Positions 1 to 10,592 of a DNA stretch of 64,000 nucleotides are shown in pieces. Numbering within the stretch: the first letter of the stretch is position 1; every line of letters starts with the position of its first letter. The position numbers and the translations under genes were made by a program. This DNA is from an uncultured Verrucomicrobiae bacterium (lineage in GTDB: Bacteria; Verrucomicrobiota; Verrucomicrobiia; Limisphaerales; AAA164-E04), in the NCBI GenBank assembly GCA_951813855.1, contig OX638380.1:3054876-3118875 (forward strand), in the 5' to 3' direction. Below the pieces are notes generated by a model. It had not been told where the DNA came from. It ran no database searches and was given only the letters and a program-made list of their open reading frames with translations.

Positions 1-693
1 TCTCAGGTGGTGACTGCCATTAACCCGGTGACAGCGACGACGTTCCCGGCGGGCTTGGCGGTGAGGATTACCTATAACGGCACCGAAACCCTGCCGACCG
101 ACGTCGGAGACTACGAGGTCGTCGCCAGCGTCGACGAAGACAACTGGATGCGGGAAGTGACCGCTACTTTGACCATCGGCAAGGGCGATCAGACGATCTC
201 GGTCACCAACCTGGAAGGTTACCAGCCTTGGCCGGTGAAGATGACGGGCGAGCCGATCGAGATTCCGCTCAACGCCATCTCCGATTCCGGCTTGGCGGTG
301 ACCTTCTCGATCGAGTCCGACGACGCCGATATCGAAGGTGCCGTGCTGACGGTGAGGCAACCCGGCGATTACACCGTCATGGTCATGCAGGCGGGCAACA
401 ACAACTGGAACTCGGCCGAGACGACCTTTACCGTCACGGTAGAGGGCGAAGGCGTGCCGACCATTGCGCCGCAGTTGTCGTTCTCGACGCTCAACGAAGC
501 CGGCTTGACGGTTAACGTGACCGGCACGCCGAACACCACGGTGGCGATCTTGGCGACCGACGACTTGATTAACGGCGAGTACACGGTCGTGGAAACGGTG
601 GATCTGGACGAGAACGGCGGCGGCTGGAAGGTGTTGGCGACCGTCGGAACCGCCCGGTTTTTCAAGGCCGCTTTCCACCAGCCCGAAGGGTAG
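1..693 (+). CDS. C-terminal end of a large secreted/surface protein with MBG-like domain (5' partial)
   Basis: The frame is open from the first base, so the gene begins upstream of the window. The first ~75 residues look like an MBG-type beta domain: ITYNGTE..P.DVGDYEV.A...D.NW...TATLTIGKGDQTI. A second beta-rich unit follows, and the final ~75 residues (PQLSFS...LTVNVTG ... KVLATVGTARFFKAAF) resemble the short closing domain often seen at the end of verrucomicrobial secreted proteins. No catalytic motif is visible. It is probably a cell-surface or adhesin-like structural protein. It shares its general style with the repeat protein at the other end of the window. The family call is moderately sure; function is inferred. 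Confidence 0.75.
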   Translation, partial: SQVVTAINPVTATTFPAGLAVRITYNGTETLPTDVGDYEVVASVDEDNWMREVTATLTIGKGDQTISVTNLEGYQPWPVKMTGEPIEIPLNAISDSGLAVTFSIESDDADIEGAVLTVRQPGDYTVMVMQAGNNNWNSAETTFTVTVEGEGVPTIAPQLSFSTLNEAGLTVNVTGTPNTTVAILATDDLINGEYTVVETVDLDENGGGWKVLATVGTARFFKAAFHQPEG

Positions 694-729
694 GAGCCGG
701 ACCGTAAGATAACTCGGCAACTGTTTAGC

Positions 730-768
730 GGCCGGGGTTCCCTGAAAAAGGGTTCCCCGGCCTTTATT
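730..768 (+). terminator. Rho-independent terminator after the surface protein gene
   Basis: A GC-rich hairpin (GGCCGGGG / CCCCGGCC outer stem, a TT/TT internal loop, CCCT/AGGG inner stem, GAAAA loop) is followed by TTTATT, 37 nt after the stop codon at 693. Confidence 0.75.
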
Positions 769-1995
769 GTGCCTGCTGCCCTAGGTTCGTTCCGAAAGAA
801 CCCTCCCTTGAATTGGAGCGGAGCGGACGGTTATGGCCCGTCGATGATTTGAGCGAGTCGGGGTACGGCATCCTGACTCGATTTCGTCGGAGGTCGGGCG
901 ATTGCGTGGTGATCTGGAAGTTATCGTAGTATCAAACAACCCGGACGAAATGTACTTGGATCGTGGAACCGTCGAACCGGTGTTTTCCGGAAATGATTTC
1001 GGGTGAGATTCTCCTGAACTCCGTTGAACCGATCTGAAGTCGAAAATCAATTCTGGGCCCAGCGTCTCAAATAGGCGAATTTGGCGGGAATTGGCGGCTG
1101 ACTTTGAAGGCTCGAGTAGTATCGCCCCAGAATGAACCGAATGGGTTAGGTTGATTTTCCGGTCAATCCCTCACAAAAGACGGTGGCTTGGGTAGCGGGG
1201 TTCGAACTAGATAAGCGTGTTATCGGTGACGATCACTTGGGAAAGAACGAATACGGTCATCTCCAATTCGACACCAGTACCACTCGGCTTGGCGAGTCAC
1301 TGGATTTGTCCAACTGCCAAGGGGGGCCCCTGAAGACTTGGTAGTGGTGGCCATCGATGTTGCCGGTCGGCAATAGTTTGATCGGCTGGACTGCGTGGTT
1401 GCGCCGCCTCCGTTTGTTGATCGAAGCTGGCAACCGGCAATAATTATCGCCCAGGGGCTCGCGGATGCCCTGAACTTGAAATACCGGCCTGACGTGGTAG
1501 AGAAGGGGATCTCAACTTGACCAGTGATGTTGTTTCCCGGATTATTTTGGTGAAAATCAATCGTTTTGTCCCACGCTTTCTTATATCGTGTTGGGTCGTT
1601 ATCCGGTGCGCTTTCGGTCTTTGAGGGTATCAATCAAGGAACTTTTTTTCCAAGTAGTTTGTTTCCAAGTAGCGTCAATGTCCTTGGGCTGGCGTTGTCA
1701 TGTCGGCAACGTTGTTATTTTCCACATTATTTCGGGAAATCGTGCGTTTATTTTTCAGTTTATTTTGGATAGTATCCGAGCTCGGCGGCCCTCCTGTGCG
1801 GCTGGGAGAGAGGTTACCGAGGAGTCTTCTTTCACCTTTAGGAAGATCCCTTTGGTCACCGGTAGAGGCTTCCTGAGTTCGGCACGGGAGGGTTGCTCGG
1901 AAGAATGCCTTTTCTGGGTAGGGGAGGAGTAGCGACAGTCGCCACAGGCGTAAGAAAAACCCGCGCGGTCAAAGGACCGCCGGACCACGGCAGGC
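769..1995. other. Gene-poor stretch with decayed coding remnants
   Basis: About 1.2 kb with no intact gene. Open frames on either strand are short and low-complexity. The only recognisable trace is the phosphoribosyltransferase-like fragment at 1341-1520. Confidence 0.5.
1341..1520 (+). pseudogene. Possible remnant of a ComF-like phosphoribosyltransferase domain
   Basis: One frame, broken by an in-frame TAG at 1374-1376, reads VVAIDVAGRQ*FDRLDCVVAPPPFVDRSWQPA followed by IIIAQGLADALNLKYRPDVVEKG. The pattern 'D.VVAPPP....WQPA..IAQGLADALN' resembles the segment of ComF-like phosphoribosyltransferases, including those fused to RecQ-type helicases, with the motif VPVPPS...QP...A..L...L. No start or upstream domain is visible. 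It could be coincidental; confidence is low. Confidence 0.3.
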
Positions 1996-2592
1996 ATGCA
2001 AACCAGTTTTCAGAATGATTGCTCCTACGAGGAGTACCATAGCAATAAGCTTTGGCGACAGGCAAGCTTGAAAAAGTGTCCCGTACATTCTGACGGGCAG
2101 TGTCGGTTAGAACGTCACGGCATCTATGAGCGTTACGATCCCGACGGCCGGAATAAGACGCGAATAGCACGGTTTATCTGTCGCCGGGATGAAGGTGCGG
2201 TCACCAATTCGCTGCTTCCCCAATTCTTTGCCGCCCGGCATCCCGGTACGTTGCAGGAATTTGAAGGCCAAGTTGCGGCTGCCGAAAAACTGGGTGCGGG
2301 GAAGGCGACGGAGCAGCTCCGTTCGAGCCAGTCTAACGGCTAGCGGCAATCCGATTGGTGGTTACGCCGACGGCTGAAACGGTTGCATCGCACTCTGGCA
2401 GTGGCCAAGGAACGTTTGATCGAAATGTTCCAAGGTTGCGAAGCGACGGTGACGGCGATGCGGCGAGCGCTGGGTCGGAACGATCTCTTGCTTTATTGGC
2501 GCCGACAACTTCACGGCAGCCTGAAAGATCTCGGCTCGCCGATCGGCTTTGCTGCTGCCGACAAGGGCCGGTTGCCGATTTCATCCGAGTGA
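1996..2592 (+). pseudogene. Accessory gene of an IS481-like element, broken by an in-frame stop
   Basis: A reading frame from ATG at 1996 runs to 2592 with a single in-frame TAG at 2341-2343; the frame continues past it as RQSDWWLRRRLKRLHRTLAV. The N-terminal part has CPVHSDGQCRLERHGIYERY, RIARFICRR, then SLLPQFFAARHPGTLQEFE. This matches the pattern of small cysteine-containing proteins that accompany IS481/Mu-type DDE integrase genes: a zinc-ribbon-like start, a rule-like 'LLP.FLAAR.PGTL' block and a basic C-terminus. It lies 87 bp upstream of the integrase remnant in the same direction, so the two probably formed one element. Its function in the element is unknown to me. Confidence 0.6.
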
Positions 2593-2679
2593 CCCCACAG
2601 ATCAAGCGTAACGACATTTTTTGGGGAGTAAGGCATAGCTTGATTCGGCGGCTCCAAAGGGGGCTGAAGCCGGAAAACT

Positions 2680-3545
2680 ATGCCAGACCAAAATCAGAAT
2701 CAGAAACCCGACTCGGATGCCGAGCAGGTAGCGCTTTCTCGCTACCTGGTGATCGCCGAACTCTGTCACTTGACTCCGGGAACCCCGGAGTATCGCGAGG
2801 CGATGCACCGACTCCTCGCGAAAGAATGGAACCTTTCCGGAACGAATCGGACTCGCGTGGCTCGACAGACCATCCGGGATTGGCTCAGGAGGTACGATTC
2901 TGCCGTCGGGGTCGCTTCCCTGTATCCGAAATCCCGCAGCGATCAAGGAGAGCGCCGTCGGCTGTCGGTCGAAGTGGCCGAGATTTTGTTGGCGATCAAA
3001 CGCCAGCAACCGAAGTTGAGCGTCAGACTGGTGATCAAGCAGGCACGGCAGACGGCAGGAATGCCCGAGGACGAGCGACTGCCGGAAACCACCGTCTATC
3101 GTCTGCTCCGCGACGAAGGGTTGATGACACGCCAACCGGCTGTAGCCTACCAGGATCGGCGTAAATTCCAATTCACCTACGCTGGGGAAATGTGGCTGAG
3201 CGATGTGCTCCACGGCCCACGAGTTCCTGACGACCAGGGACGCCGACGCAAGACCATCTGATCGCTCTCCTCGACGATGCGACTCGGCTAATTCCTCATG
3301 CCGAGTTCTGCTATGACGAGACCGAAAAGACTTTCCTTCTGACGCTCAAGGAAGGGATCTTGCGCCGGGGGGTTCCCCAGCGACTTTATGTCGACAATGG
3401 AGCCTGCTATCGGAGTCGGCAGTTGCAGTTGATCGTCGGCAATCTCGAGAGCCATTTGATTTATGCCACCTCGTACGCCCCACAGGGGAACCGCTTCGTC
3501 GGTGCTGCCGCCCATCCCTTATTGAGGGTCAGATAATATCGAGCT
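2680..3545 (+). pseudogene. IS481-like DDE integrase/transposase, frameshifted and C-terminally decayed
   Basis: Residues 1-190 are read in one frame (2680-3261): a helix-turn-helix region (RVARQTIRDWLRRY...SLYPKSRSDQG...) and the start of an rve-type integrase core with the first catalytic Asp (MWLSDVLHGP). A one-base deletion near 3255 shifts the frame; the continuation LIALLDDATRLIPHAEF...YVDNGACYRS carries the second Asp. The region that should hold the catalytic Glu (normally PQGRGKIERFFRT) reads PQGNRFVGAAAHPLLRVR, so the active site is lost. The element is dead. No terminal inverted repeats were found by eye. Confidence 0.8.
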
Positions 3546-4492
3546 GACTCTCCACCTCTATGTCAGCGGTTATTGCCGGGTCTTAGTTCGGTCCGTCGAT
3601 CGACTGATTGTCGCTGTCCCAGATGTTGTTCGAGCGATGCTCGAGGAACATCTCTCTACTCGGCATCCCTTCTGTCGTCCTGAGAACTTTTCCGGGGCGG
3701 CGAACTTTCGAACCCGGGATTCAATTCTCTGAGGGGCAGGGTTCGAGTCGTCGAGAACCAACGGGTTTAGCGTACCGAGGTTATCCTGGAGCTCGGTTAA
3801 AGGAAGAGGGCCTCCTTCAAGATTACTCTTTCGGGAGACCCTCCGCTGCCCGCCTATGGGCGTATGGATATTTCGTCAGCGGGGTGGCGATGATCAACCC
3901 TGACGTCGCCCCTCGTCCTGTTCCCTGCCGTAAGGCAAGGCCCTCGCTTCAACCCTACTGTCGGTCAAAGCGAAAAAAAATGGCAACGTTTATTTTCACC
4001 TATTTATCCGAATTATTGATCGGCTTGCCCCAGAGTCGAATTCGATATCGAAGATTCGGTTGGTTTGGTGATCTCGGTGTACCGATGAAAATCCCCGTTA
4101 TCCAGGTTCTGGTCGCCGAAGCAGAACAGCCGGTTTGGAGTCCAACGAATCTCTTCAGGACGGTAGGGGCGCACTGCTGGGTTTAGGGAAACTCTCCGGA
4201 CGATCGATAGTTGACGCCCGGTCAGGTATTTTTCGAGGAAGGGCGAGAATCGCATTTTGGAATGTCGCTAAGCGTCGTTTTTCGGTTGAAGGATGGGCGG
4301 CTAATGCCTCCCGCAATCAACAGGTATTTCGAAACGATTCGTCTTCTCGACCGCCCCTTGGTCTGACTGCGATCGATAATGGTTGTTGCGGCCAGATCGT
4401 CGAATCGGTCCCGGGGAGTTGCGGCGGCCGGGGTTGTTCGCGTGATGATTCCGGCCTCCGGCGCAGCCCGGCAAACTTTCGCGACCGGACCG
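3546..4492. other. Gene-free interval downstream of the IS481-like remnant
   Basis: About 950 bp with no credible coding frame on either strand. It may be decayed IS sequence, but nothing was recognised. Confidence 0.5.
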
Positions 4493-6883
4493 TTATCGGC
4501 CGCCGGATGAATCTCCGGCCCGAGCGATCGCCGCTTCGAGGCTTTCGGTGGTTGCGGCGGAATCGGCGACGGCCTCCGCGACGTTCGCCAGAAACCGCAT
4601 ATGTTTGATATCTTCGCCATACTCTTTGAGCCGCCGTTCGTGGCTTCTCAGTGTTTTATGGCAAATCAGCGTGTAAGGCCTTCCCTTCGATTCGGTTGTG
4701 CCGCGGATATCGACTCCGCTCTTTTGGATTTCTCCGCTCAAATGCCTCCTGATTTCCTCGGCGTAAGTGAAGCGATGACTCTGGGCTTCCGGGTCGGCGC
4801 AGAATGTTCTCAGTTCCTCGCAGAAAGCGCAGTTGCAGTTTAGCCCGTCGGTCGGCAATCTCCAATCCTTCGGCGAACTCGGATGCGTTTCGCTTCGCGA
4901 AAGGAGGAATTCCGCGCTGCGGCGCCATAATTCGTCGAAGGCCCCGCTTCGCTTCGCGTCGTCTTTCTGTTCCTGCCACAGGCCGTTCAAGGTTTGGGGG
5001 ATGGTGCGGTCGGGCGAAACCAGATCCGGGTGAGCGAGAAAGAATTTCGTGGTCTTGGCGATCTCCTCGACAAGGCCGTAATGCCAACCCAAGGGGAAAA
5101 AAGCCCGTAGCACATCCGCAACCAGAGAGTCGATTTCTCTCAGGTATCGTGTTCGATTTCCGAGTTTTTTTTTGATTTCGTCGTCGGCCTGTTTGTCGGG
5201 GGAACGATTGCCGACTCTCGGCATCACTTCGCAGAAAACCTTGGCGGCCGAGCGTAGCGTATTTGTCCATGAGCTGTCGGACCCATTGCCGAACCGTTGG
5301 TGCAGGCGAGTTAACAGATCGACGATTCCCTTCGGGTTCCAGCGAAGTTGGGTACGCGTCAGATCGGTCAGGAAAATCTTCATTCGTTCGGCTCCCAGTT
5401 TCCCGGCGGCCGTCTCGATCCCCGGGTTGTGCTCAGTACCGTAGAGCGGTAGAACCGTCTGGTCGAAAAATTGCGAGATCGCTTCCTTATGGTCCATTTT
5501 GCAGAGCAGCGATAGGGCTTGGACCGATGGTTGCTGGTCTAGCCGTAGTTCATCGGGCCAGACGCTGACTAGCTGCGACGCCAGTTCTTCGATTTGGGCG
5601 GGCGTGGTCGCCCGGTTTAATTCAAAGGACGCCATGGCCAGGATCGCCTCTGCGGCGGAACCTTTGAACGCCTTCAGGGATTCTCGGTTGGGCCAAAGGA
5701 CGAACGCGGCGCGACGATACCATCTCTCGAACGAAGCGCCCTCGTTCCCGGTCGCTTCGGTCACGCTGGAAGAGTCGGCCTCTTCGTCTCGCATTCTGTC
5801 CGGAGGCATCAGTTCGTCGGGAACGAGATCGAGATTTCCGTAATCCGCCTTCGTTCCGTCCGGGCGTACGAATCCTTCCAGCCAGCAGTCGGAATCGAAG
5901 ATTTCGCAGATATCGAGTGCTTCGTCGTAGCATTCATCGGGGGAGTACTCCGGGATCCCGGAATCCTCGTAATTCAATAGCGCCAGATGCAGGTCGTAGT
6001 TCGAGCGGTCGGCCGCGGCCAGGAGGACGCGCCCGATCGTGGCGTCGATATTTTTGAGCGTATCGAAGAACAGGCCGGCTTCGCTGTAATCGTGCTCCAA
6101 CACCCAGATCAACCGGCGCGGGCCATCGGGTTGCTGGGATATCGTTTTCAGTTCCATGGCGATCGCGGTTTCCGCACTCCGGAAATCGGGGGAGGAAACC
6201 GGTTTGCCTTGCTTGAGAATCAGGTTGTAGACGAGGCATACCCGATGGCCGTCGGCGACCGGAAGCACCTCGTGCTCGCAATCGGCGTAGAAAGCGGCAA
6301 AGGCTAATTCAGAGGGTTCGTCGGTCCGCAAGTCGATGACGGTTTCGCCTCCGGCGTGGCGCACGATCAGATCGCCGCCGGAACCGGACACCGGGAGGGC
6401 GGTCACCAAGGTCGCTACCATGCCGTCGGCCTTTTCCGTGTCGCGATGCGGTTTGAAGAATCCGCCCTTCTCGTAGACCAACATTTTGTAGAGTTCGGCT
6501 TCGACCGCTTTCCTCGGCAATCCGAGACCGTCGGCCGATCGGCGCACCAAGTTCTTCAAGATCTTCTTCCAGGAGTTGCCCAGCCGAATCTCGCCGGAGC
6601 TGATCTGCCAGCAATTGCGCACGGAGGTGTCGATGATGGTTTCTTCTCCCTTGCCGTAGGGCGCTTGGGACGCCTCGGCGATCAACGAATCGATTTGCGC
6701 CGCCGGGACCGGAAAACTGAGTTGCCCGGTTTTTCCGATCTCCAATTTGGGCATCGGCGCCACAAAGCGGCCGTGGCAGCAATAGTCTCCTGGCCGGTCC
6801 ACCAATTCGACGAGCTTTGCCAATCGGTCGAGCCGTTTGTCGAAAACGTAAGGCTTGGCTACGTGGTTGAATATTCTACTCAT
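4493..6883 (-). CDS. Large 2-oxoglutarate/Fe(II) oxygenase-domain protein, paralogue 1
   Basis: A 796-residue protein from ATG at 6883. A longer open frame extends upstream to 7354 but is low-complexity and absent from the paralogues, so I reject it. Residues ~120-225 hold a prolyl-4-hydroxylase-like 2OG-Fe(II) dioxygenase core: the metal triad is H146-x-D148 (GGFFKPHRDTEK) and H204 (YADCEHEVLPV), with R214 in GHRVCLVYNL as the likely 2-oxoglutarate-binding arginine. The remaining ~570 residues are alpha-helical with no recognised domain, ending in a CNCAFCEELRTFCADP cysteine cluster and a basic C-terminus with RPYTLICHKT. The same layout of oxygenase plus a C-terminal C.C..C..L..F..DP block is, to my knowledge, better known from fungal proteins. 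The substrate is unknown. Two paralogues lie at 8239-10592 and 45675-47999. Confidence 0.85.
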   Translation of the reverse strand: MSRIFNHVAKPYVFDKRLDRLAKLVELVDRPGDYCCHGRFVAPMPKLEIGKTGQLSFPVPAAQIDSLIAEASQAPYGKGEETIIDTSVRNCWQISSGEIRLGNSWKKILKNLVRRSADGLGLPRKAVEAELYKMLVYEKGGFFKPHRDTEKADGMVATLVTALPVSGSGGDLIVRHAGGETVIDLRTDEPSELAFAAFYADCEHEVLPVADGHRVCLVYNLILKQGKPVSSPDFRSAETAIAMELKTISQQPDGPRRLIWVLEHDYSEAGLFFDTLKNIDATIGRVLLAAADRSNYDLHLALLNYEDSGIPEYSPDECYDEALDICEIFDSDCWLEGFVRPDGTKADYGNLDLVPDELMPPDRMRDEEADSSSVTEATGNEGASFERWYRRAAFVLWPNRESLKAFKGSAAEAILAMASFELNRATTPAQIEELASQLVSVWPDELRLDQQPSVQALSLLCKMDHKEAISQFFDQTVLPLYGTEHNPGIETAAGKLGAERMKIFLTDLTRTQLRWNPKGIVDLLTRLHQRFGNGSDSSWTNTLRSAAKVFCEVMPRVGNRSPDKQADDEIKKKLGNRTRYLREIDSLVADVLRAFFPLGWHYGLVEEIAKTTKFFLAHPDLVSPDRTIPQTLNGLWQEQKDDAKRSGAFDELWRRSAEFLLSRSETHPSSPKDWRLPTDGLNCNCAFCEELRTFCADPEAQSHRFTYAEEIRRHLSGEIQKSGVDIRGTTESKGRPYTLICHKTLRSHERRLKEYGEDIKHMRFLANVAEAVADSAATTESLEAAIARAGDSSGGR

Positions 6884-8238
6884 GCTCGGTTGGAAAAATA
6901 GCGAATCAGGGCGAAAACTCAATCTTTCGGCAGTTCGATCTTGGCCGTCGGCAGTCGGCCGCAAACCCTCTTCGGGGAAACGCAAGGAGACGATGGATTG
7001 GATTCCGGTTCGACCGGTCATGGCGGGGCGGTTTCGATTTGAATAATGGAACGGGCGCCGGAAAAAACGCGAATCGGCAACCTTCGTCGGACGGTTTCGG
7101 GACGAAGCGACAGGCGGCAAAGTTGGGTTCCGGTTGGAAGAGAAAACGCTTCCCGGCTGGAAGAGCCGGTCTTCCGGGCAGGGACTGAGGTAAAGCGACC
7201 TTGCGATCCTATTCCGGGCGCTGAATCGATTGAACCTTCCCGGGGTCGTTCGGGTGATCATCTGGCCTGTTGAAGGTATCTTGCGCTGAGGCGATTTTCC
7301 GGGGTCCCGGGTGCCGGCAGGCCGGGAGTGGATGGGAAGCGGGAGACCTTCCAAATTTCCTTTCCGGCTTTTCGCCGAATCGCAAGATCGATCCCTTTTT
7401 GTCGCCAGTCGCTAACCGGATGATTGGTTTGCGTAGCGCACCGGGTATTTCCAGAACGATTTGACTTCGAGCCGAGTTGTCGAACCAGTGGCAATGCTGC
7501 CGAGGTTGTGACGGCGATAGCGATCAGGCCGTTTCGGCTTGGTTCCCAATATCGGTTTTCTTTGGGTAATTCGCCCTTGCTGGACCGGTATCCGCGGTGA
7601 GGAACGACATTGCCTTGGAGTTTATTTCGAACCGGTTCTGTTCGGCAGCTTAACCGGCAGGCTCGGCGTTCGCCTGGTCCGTCCGAACCTCTTCCGAATC
7701 TACGGCAGACGGTTTCAAGGGGGAACGATTCGACGCGGCAGATGGGATGGAACGAGGCGCCGGTTTTGTTCCTTGGAGAACCGGATAATCTTTTGGCGGT
7801 CGATGAAAGGGGTAGCGGTGTCGTTACGCTTTCCTTTTCGATGTTCCAGCGTCAATGGGACGCCTTCGGCGAGCAACTGTTCCAGGCGGGCTTGGTGGCA
7901 GCGGCAGTATTTGCCGACGTTCCGGTTCGGTCCTGATTGCCTGATCACGGCGGGCGTTGGTTGGAGTGGCGGTCAAGGCGAGTGAGCGGTTGGCGATCGT
8001 TGATATTGGTTCGAATCCTTTCCCTTTGGCATGGGAGGCGGAAGACGGTTCCGTAGCGTCGGCCGAACGGTTTTTAATTGACAGCTTTTCCCGGCGGTGC
8101 CTTTTGGTTGTTTCTGAGCGGCAGCCCAAGACGAGTGCGCTTGGCGAGAACGGAGTACCTCCGGTCTACGTCCTGGTCGTTCGGAAAATCAGCCGGAGGT
8201 TGGCCCGGATGAGTGAACCGTGATTTATCCTTGGCGGA
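6884..8238. other. Gene-free spacer between the two tandem oxygenase genes
   Basis: About 1.35 kb without a convincing gene on either strand. It belongs to the tandem duplication, since parts match the DNA upstream of the second copy. No promoter or RNA structure was recognised. Confidence 0.5.
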
Positions 8239-10592
8239 TCAATTGGCCCGAGCGATCGCCGCTTCAAGCTTTTCTGTCGTTTCGGTCGAATCGGCGACAG
8301 CCTCCGCGACTTCCATCAGGATTTGCATGTGCTCGATATCTTTGCGGTACTCTTCGAGTCGTTGCTTATGGTGTTTCCGGGTTTTGTGACATGTTAAGGA
8401 GGATCGTTTCTTCGGCACATACTCGTAGCGAATTCCGATTTGGCTGTGATTGATTTCTCCAATCAGATGTTTAATGAACTTGTCAGCCATCTCGAATTGA
8501 TGCGACCGGGCTTTTGGATCGGCGCAGAATTGCCTTAGTTGGTCGCAGCGGCGGCAGTCGCAGTCCAGCCGGTCGGTCGGCAGTTTCCAGTCCGTGGGCC
8601 GATTCGGACGCGTGCCGGACCGCGAGAGAAGGAATTCGACGCTGTGGCTCCATAATCTATCGAATGAGCCGCATCGTTTGGCGGCGTCTATCCGTTCCCG
8701 CCACAAGCCGTTCAATAACTGAGGAATAGCGCGGTTCGGCGAAGCTAGTTCGGGGCAGGCGAGAAAGTGTTTTGCGAGTTCGGCGATTTCCTCAGCAAGG
8801 TCAAAATGCCATCCTAGGGCGAAAAGGGTTTGCATGGCGTCCTCCGAAACAAATTCGGCTTCTTTGGGAATTGTCGGCTGACGGTAAGCATCGTACCGGT
8901 CTTCGGAATAGATCTCGATGGTCGGCAACGTCTGGAACATGGCCACAACGACCGATCTCAGAATATTCGGCCACGATTCGTCGGACGAATCGCCGAATCG
9001 TGCGACCAGACGAGACGACAGATCAATGACATGTTCCAGAGTGAGATAACGGCGGGGACGCACCAGGTGTGTAAAGACAGCACCTGTCCACTTGGGCCCC
9101 AGTTTTTCGGCGGCAGTGACAATTCCCGGGTTGAGTTCGGAATAGTAACACGGCAGGACTGACCGGCTGATGAAGTTCGAGATCGCTTTCGCATGATCCA
9201 GTTCGCATAGCAGCGACAAGGCATCAGCTGATTGCCGCGCCATTGTTAACCTGTGCCTAGTAGGCCAGGCACTAACCAGTTGAGACGCCAGTTCTCCGAT
9301 TTGAGCAGGCGAGGCCGCCATTTTACGCTGATAAGACGCTATGGCCAAGATCACATCCGGATCGGAACCTTTGAACGCTTGCAGAATAGCCTTCTTCGGC
9401 CAAAGCACGAATGCGGCGCGGCGATAGAGTCTTTTGAAGGGAGCGCCGTTGCTTCCCCTTCCTCCCTTTACGCGGGTAGAATCGGGCCGCTCGTCTTTTA
9501 TTTTGCCCGGTGGCATCAGTTCCCCGGGTTCGAGTTTGAGTTTGCCGTAATCTATCGATTCTCGGTCCGAGCGTATGAAAGTTTCCAGCCAGCAGTCGTA
9601 ATCGTCGATGGAGTGGTCTTTGAATGTGTCGTCTTCGTCCCACTGATCGCTATCGTATTTGGTTACGCCCATATCATTGTAGCGCAGACACGCCAAGTGA
9701 AGGTCGTAGTCCGCGTGCGCGGCAGCGGTCAGGAGGACACGCCCAATCACGGTGTCCAATTCTTTGAGCTTATCGAAGGACAGGTCTGCTTTGTTGTAAA
9801 CGCGGCCCAACACCCAGACGAAACGGCTCAGCCCTTCGGGATACCGGGATAACGCTTTCAGTTCGGCGGCGATCACGGCTTCCGTCTTTCGGTAATCGGG
9901 AACGGCGACCGGTTCACAGTGTTTGAGAATTAGGTGGTAGACGAGGCATACCCGTTGGCCGTCGGCGACCGGTAGCATTTCGTGCTCGCAAGCGGCATAG
10001 AAAGCGGCAGGGCCAACTCGGAGGATTCGTCGGTTCGCCAGTCGATGACGGTTTCTTGGCCGGCGTGGCGCACGATCAGATCGCCGCCGGAACCGGCCAC
10101 CGGCAGGGCGATTACCAGAGTAGCCACCATGCCGTCGGCTTTTTCCGGATCCCGTGGCAGTTTGAAGAATCCTCCCTTCGCGCAGAGCAGCATTTTGTGG
10201 AGCTTCTTCGTAACCGCTTTCCGGGGTAATCCGAGACCGTCGGCTGATCTTTGCACCAGTTTTTTCAAAACCTTTTCCCAAGAACCGTCTAACTGAATAT
10301 TGCCGGAGCCGAGTTGCCAGCAATGGTGCCCGGAGGTGTCAATGACGGTCTTTTCTCCCATGCCGGAGGGTGCGCGTACCGCTCCGGCGATTGACGACCG
10401 GATTTGGGTCGGAGAAGTCGGGTAACAAAGCTGGGCAAACTTTCCGGTTTCCAGCTTGAGGGTCGGCGACGAAAAACGACCGTGGACGCAATAATCCCCC
10501 GGCCGGTCTATCGATTCGATCAATTCCGCCAATTTTTTCAATCGTTCGTCGAATTTGCAGGGGTTCTTTTGGTCGTCGAAAAGTTTATCCAT
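8239..10592 (-). pseudogene. 2OG-Fe(II) oxygenase paralogue 2, inactivated
   Basis: It starts at ATG 10592 (MDKLFDDQKN) and aligns along its whole length with the 796-residue paralogue. A one-base deletion near 10010 (GCCCTGCC in place of the GCCTTTGCC of copy 1) breaks the frame: the upstream part stops at 9930, while the downstream part continues in another frame to 8239. Independently, the catalytic HxD motif is ruined: FFKPHRDTEK in copies 1 and 3 is FFKLPRDPEK here, replacing the iron-binding His by Pro. The distal His (AACEHEMLPV) and Arg (GQRVCLVYHL) remain, as does the C-terminal CDCRRCDQLRQFCADP cluster. Loss of the metal ligand plus the frameshift argues for a true pseudogene rather than a sequencing error. 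Confidence 0.88.

Noticed and set aside
6884..7354. N-terminal extension of oxygenase 1 (953-residue frame)
   Set aside because: The extra ~157 residues are low-complexity (R/S/P-rich), absent from both paralogues, and lie in DNA homologous to non-coding sequence upstream of copy 2. The conserved start is ATG 6883.
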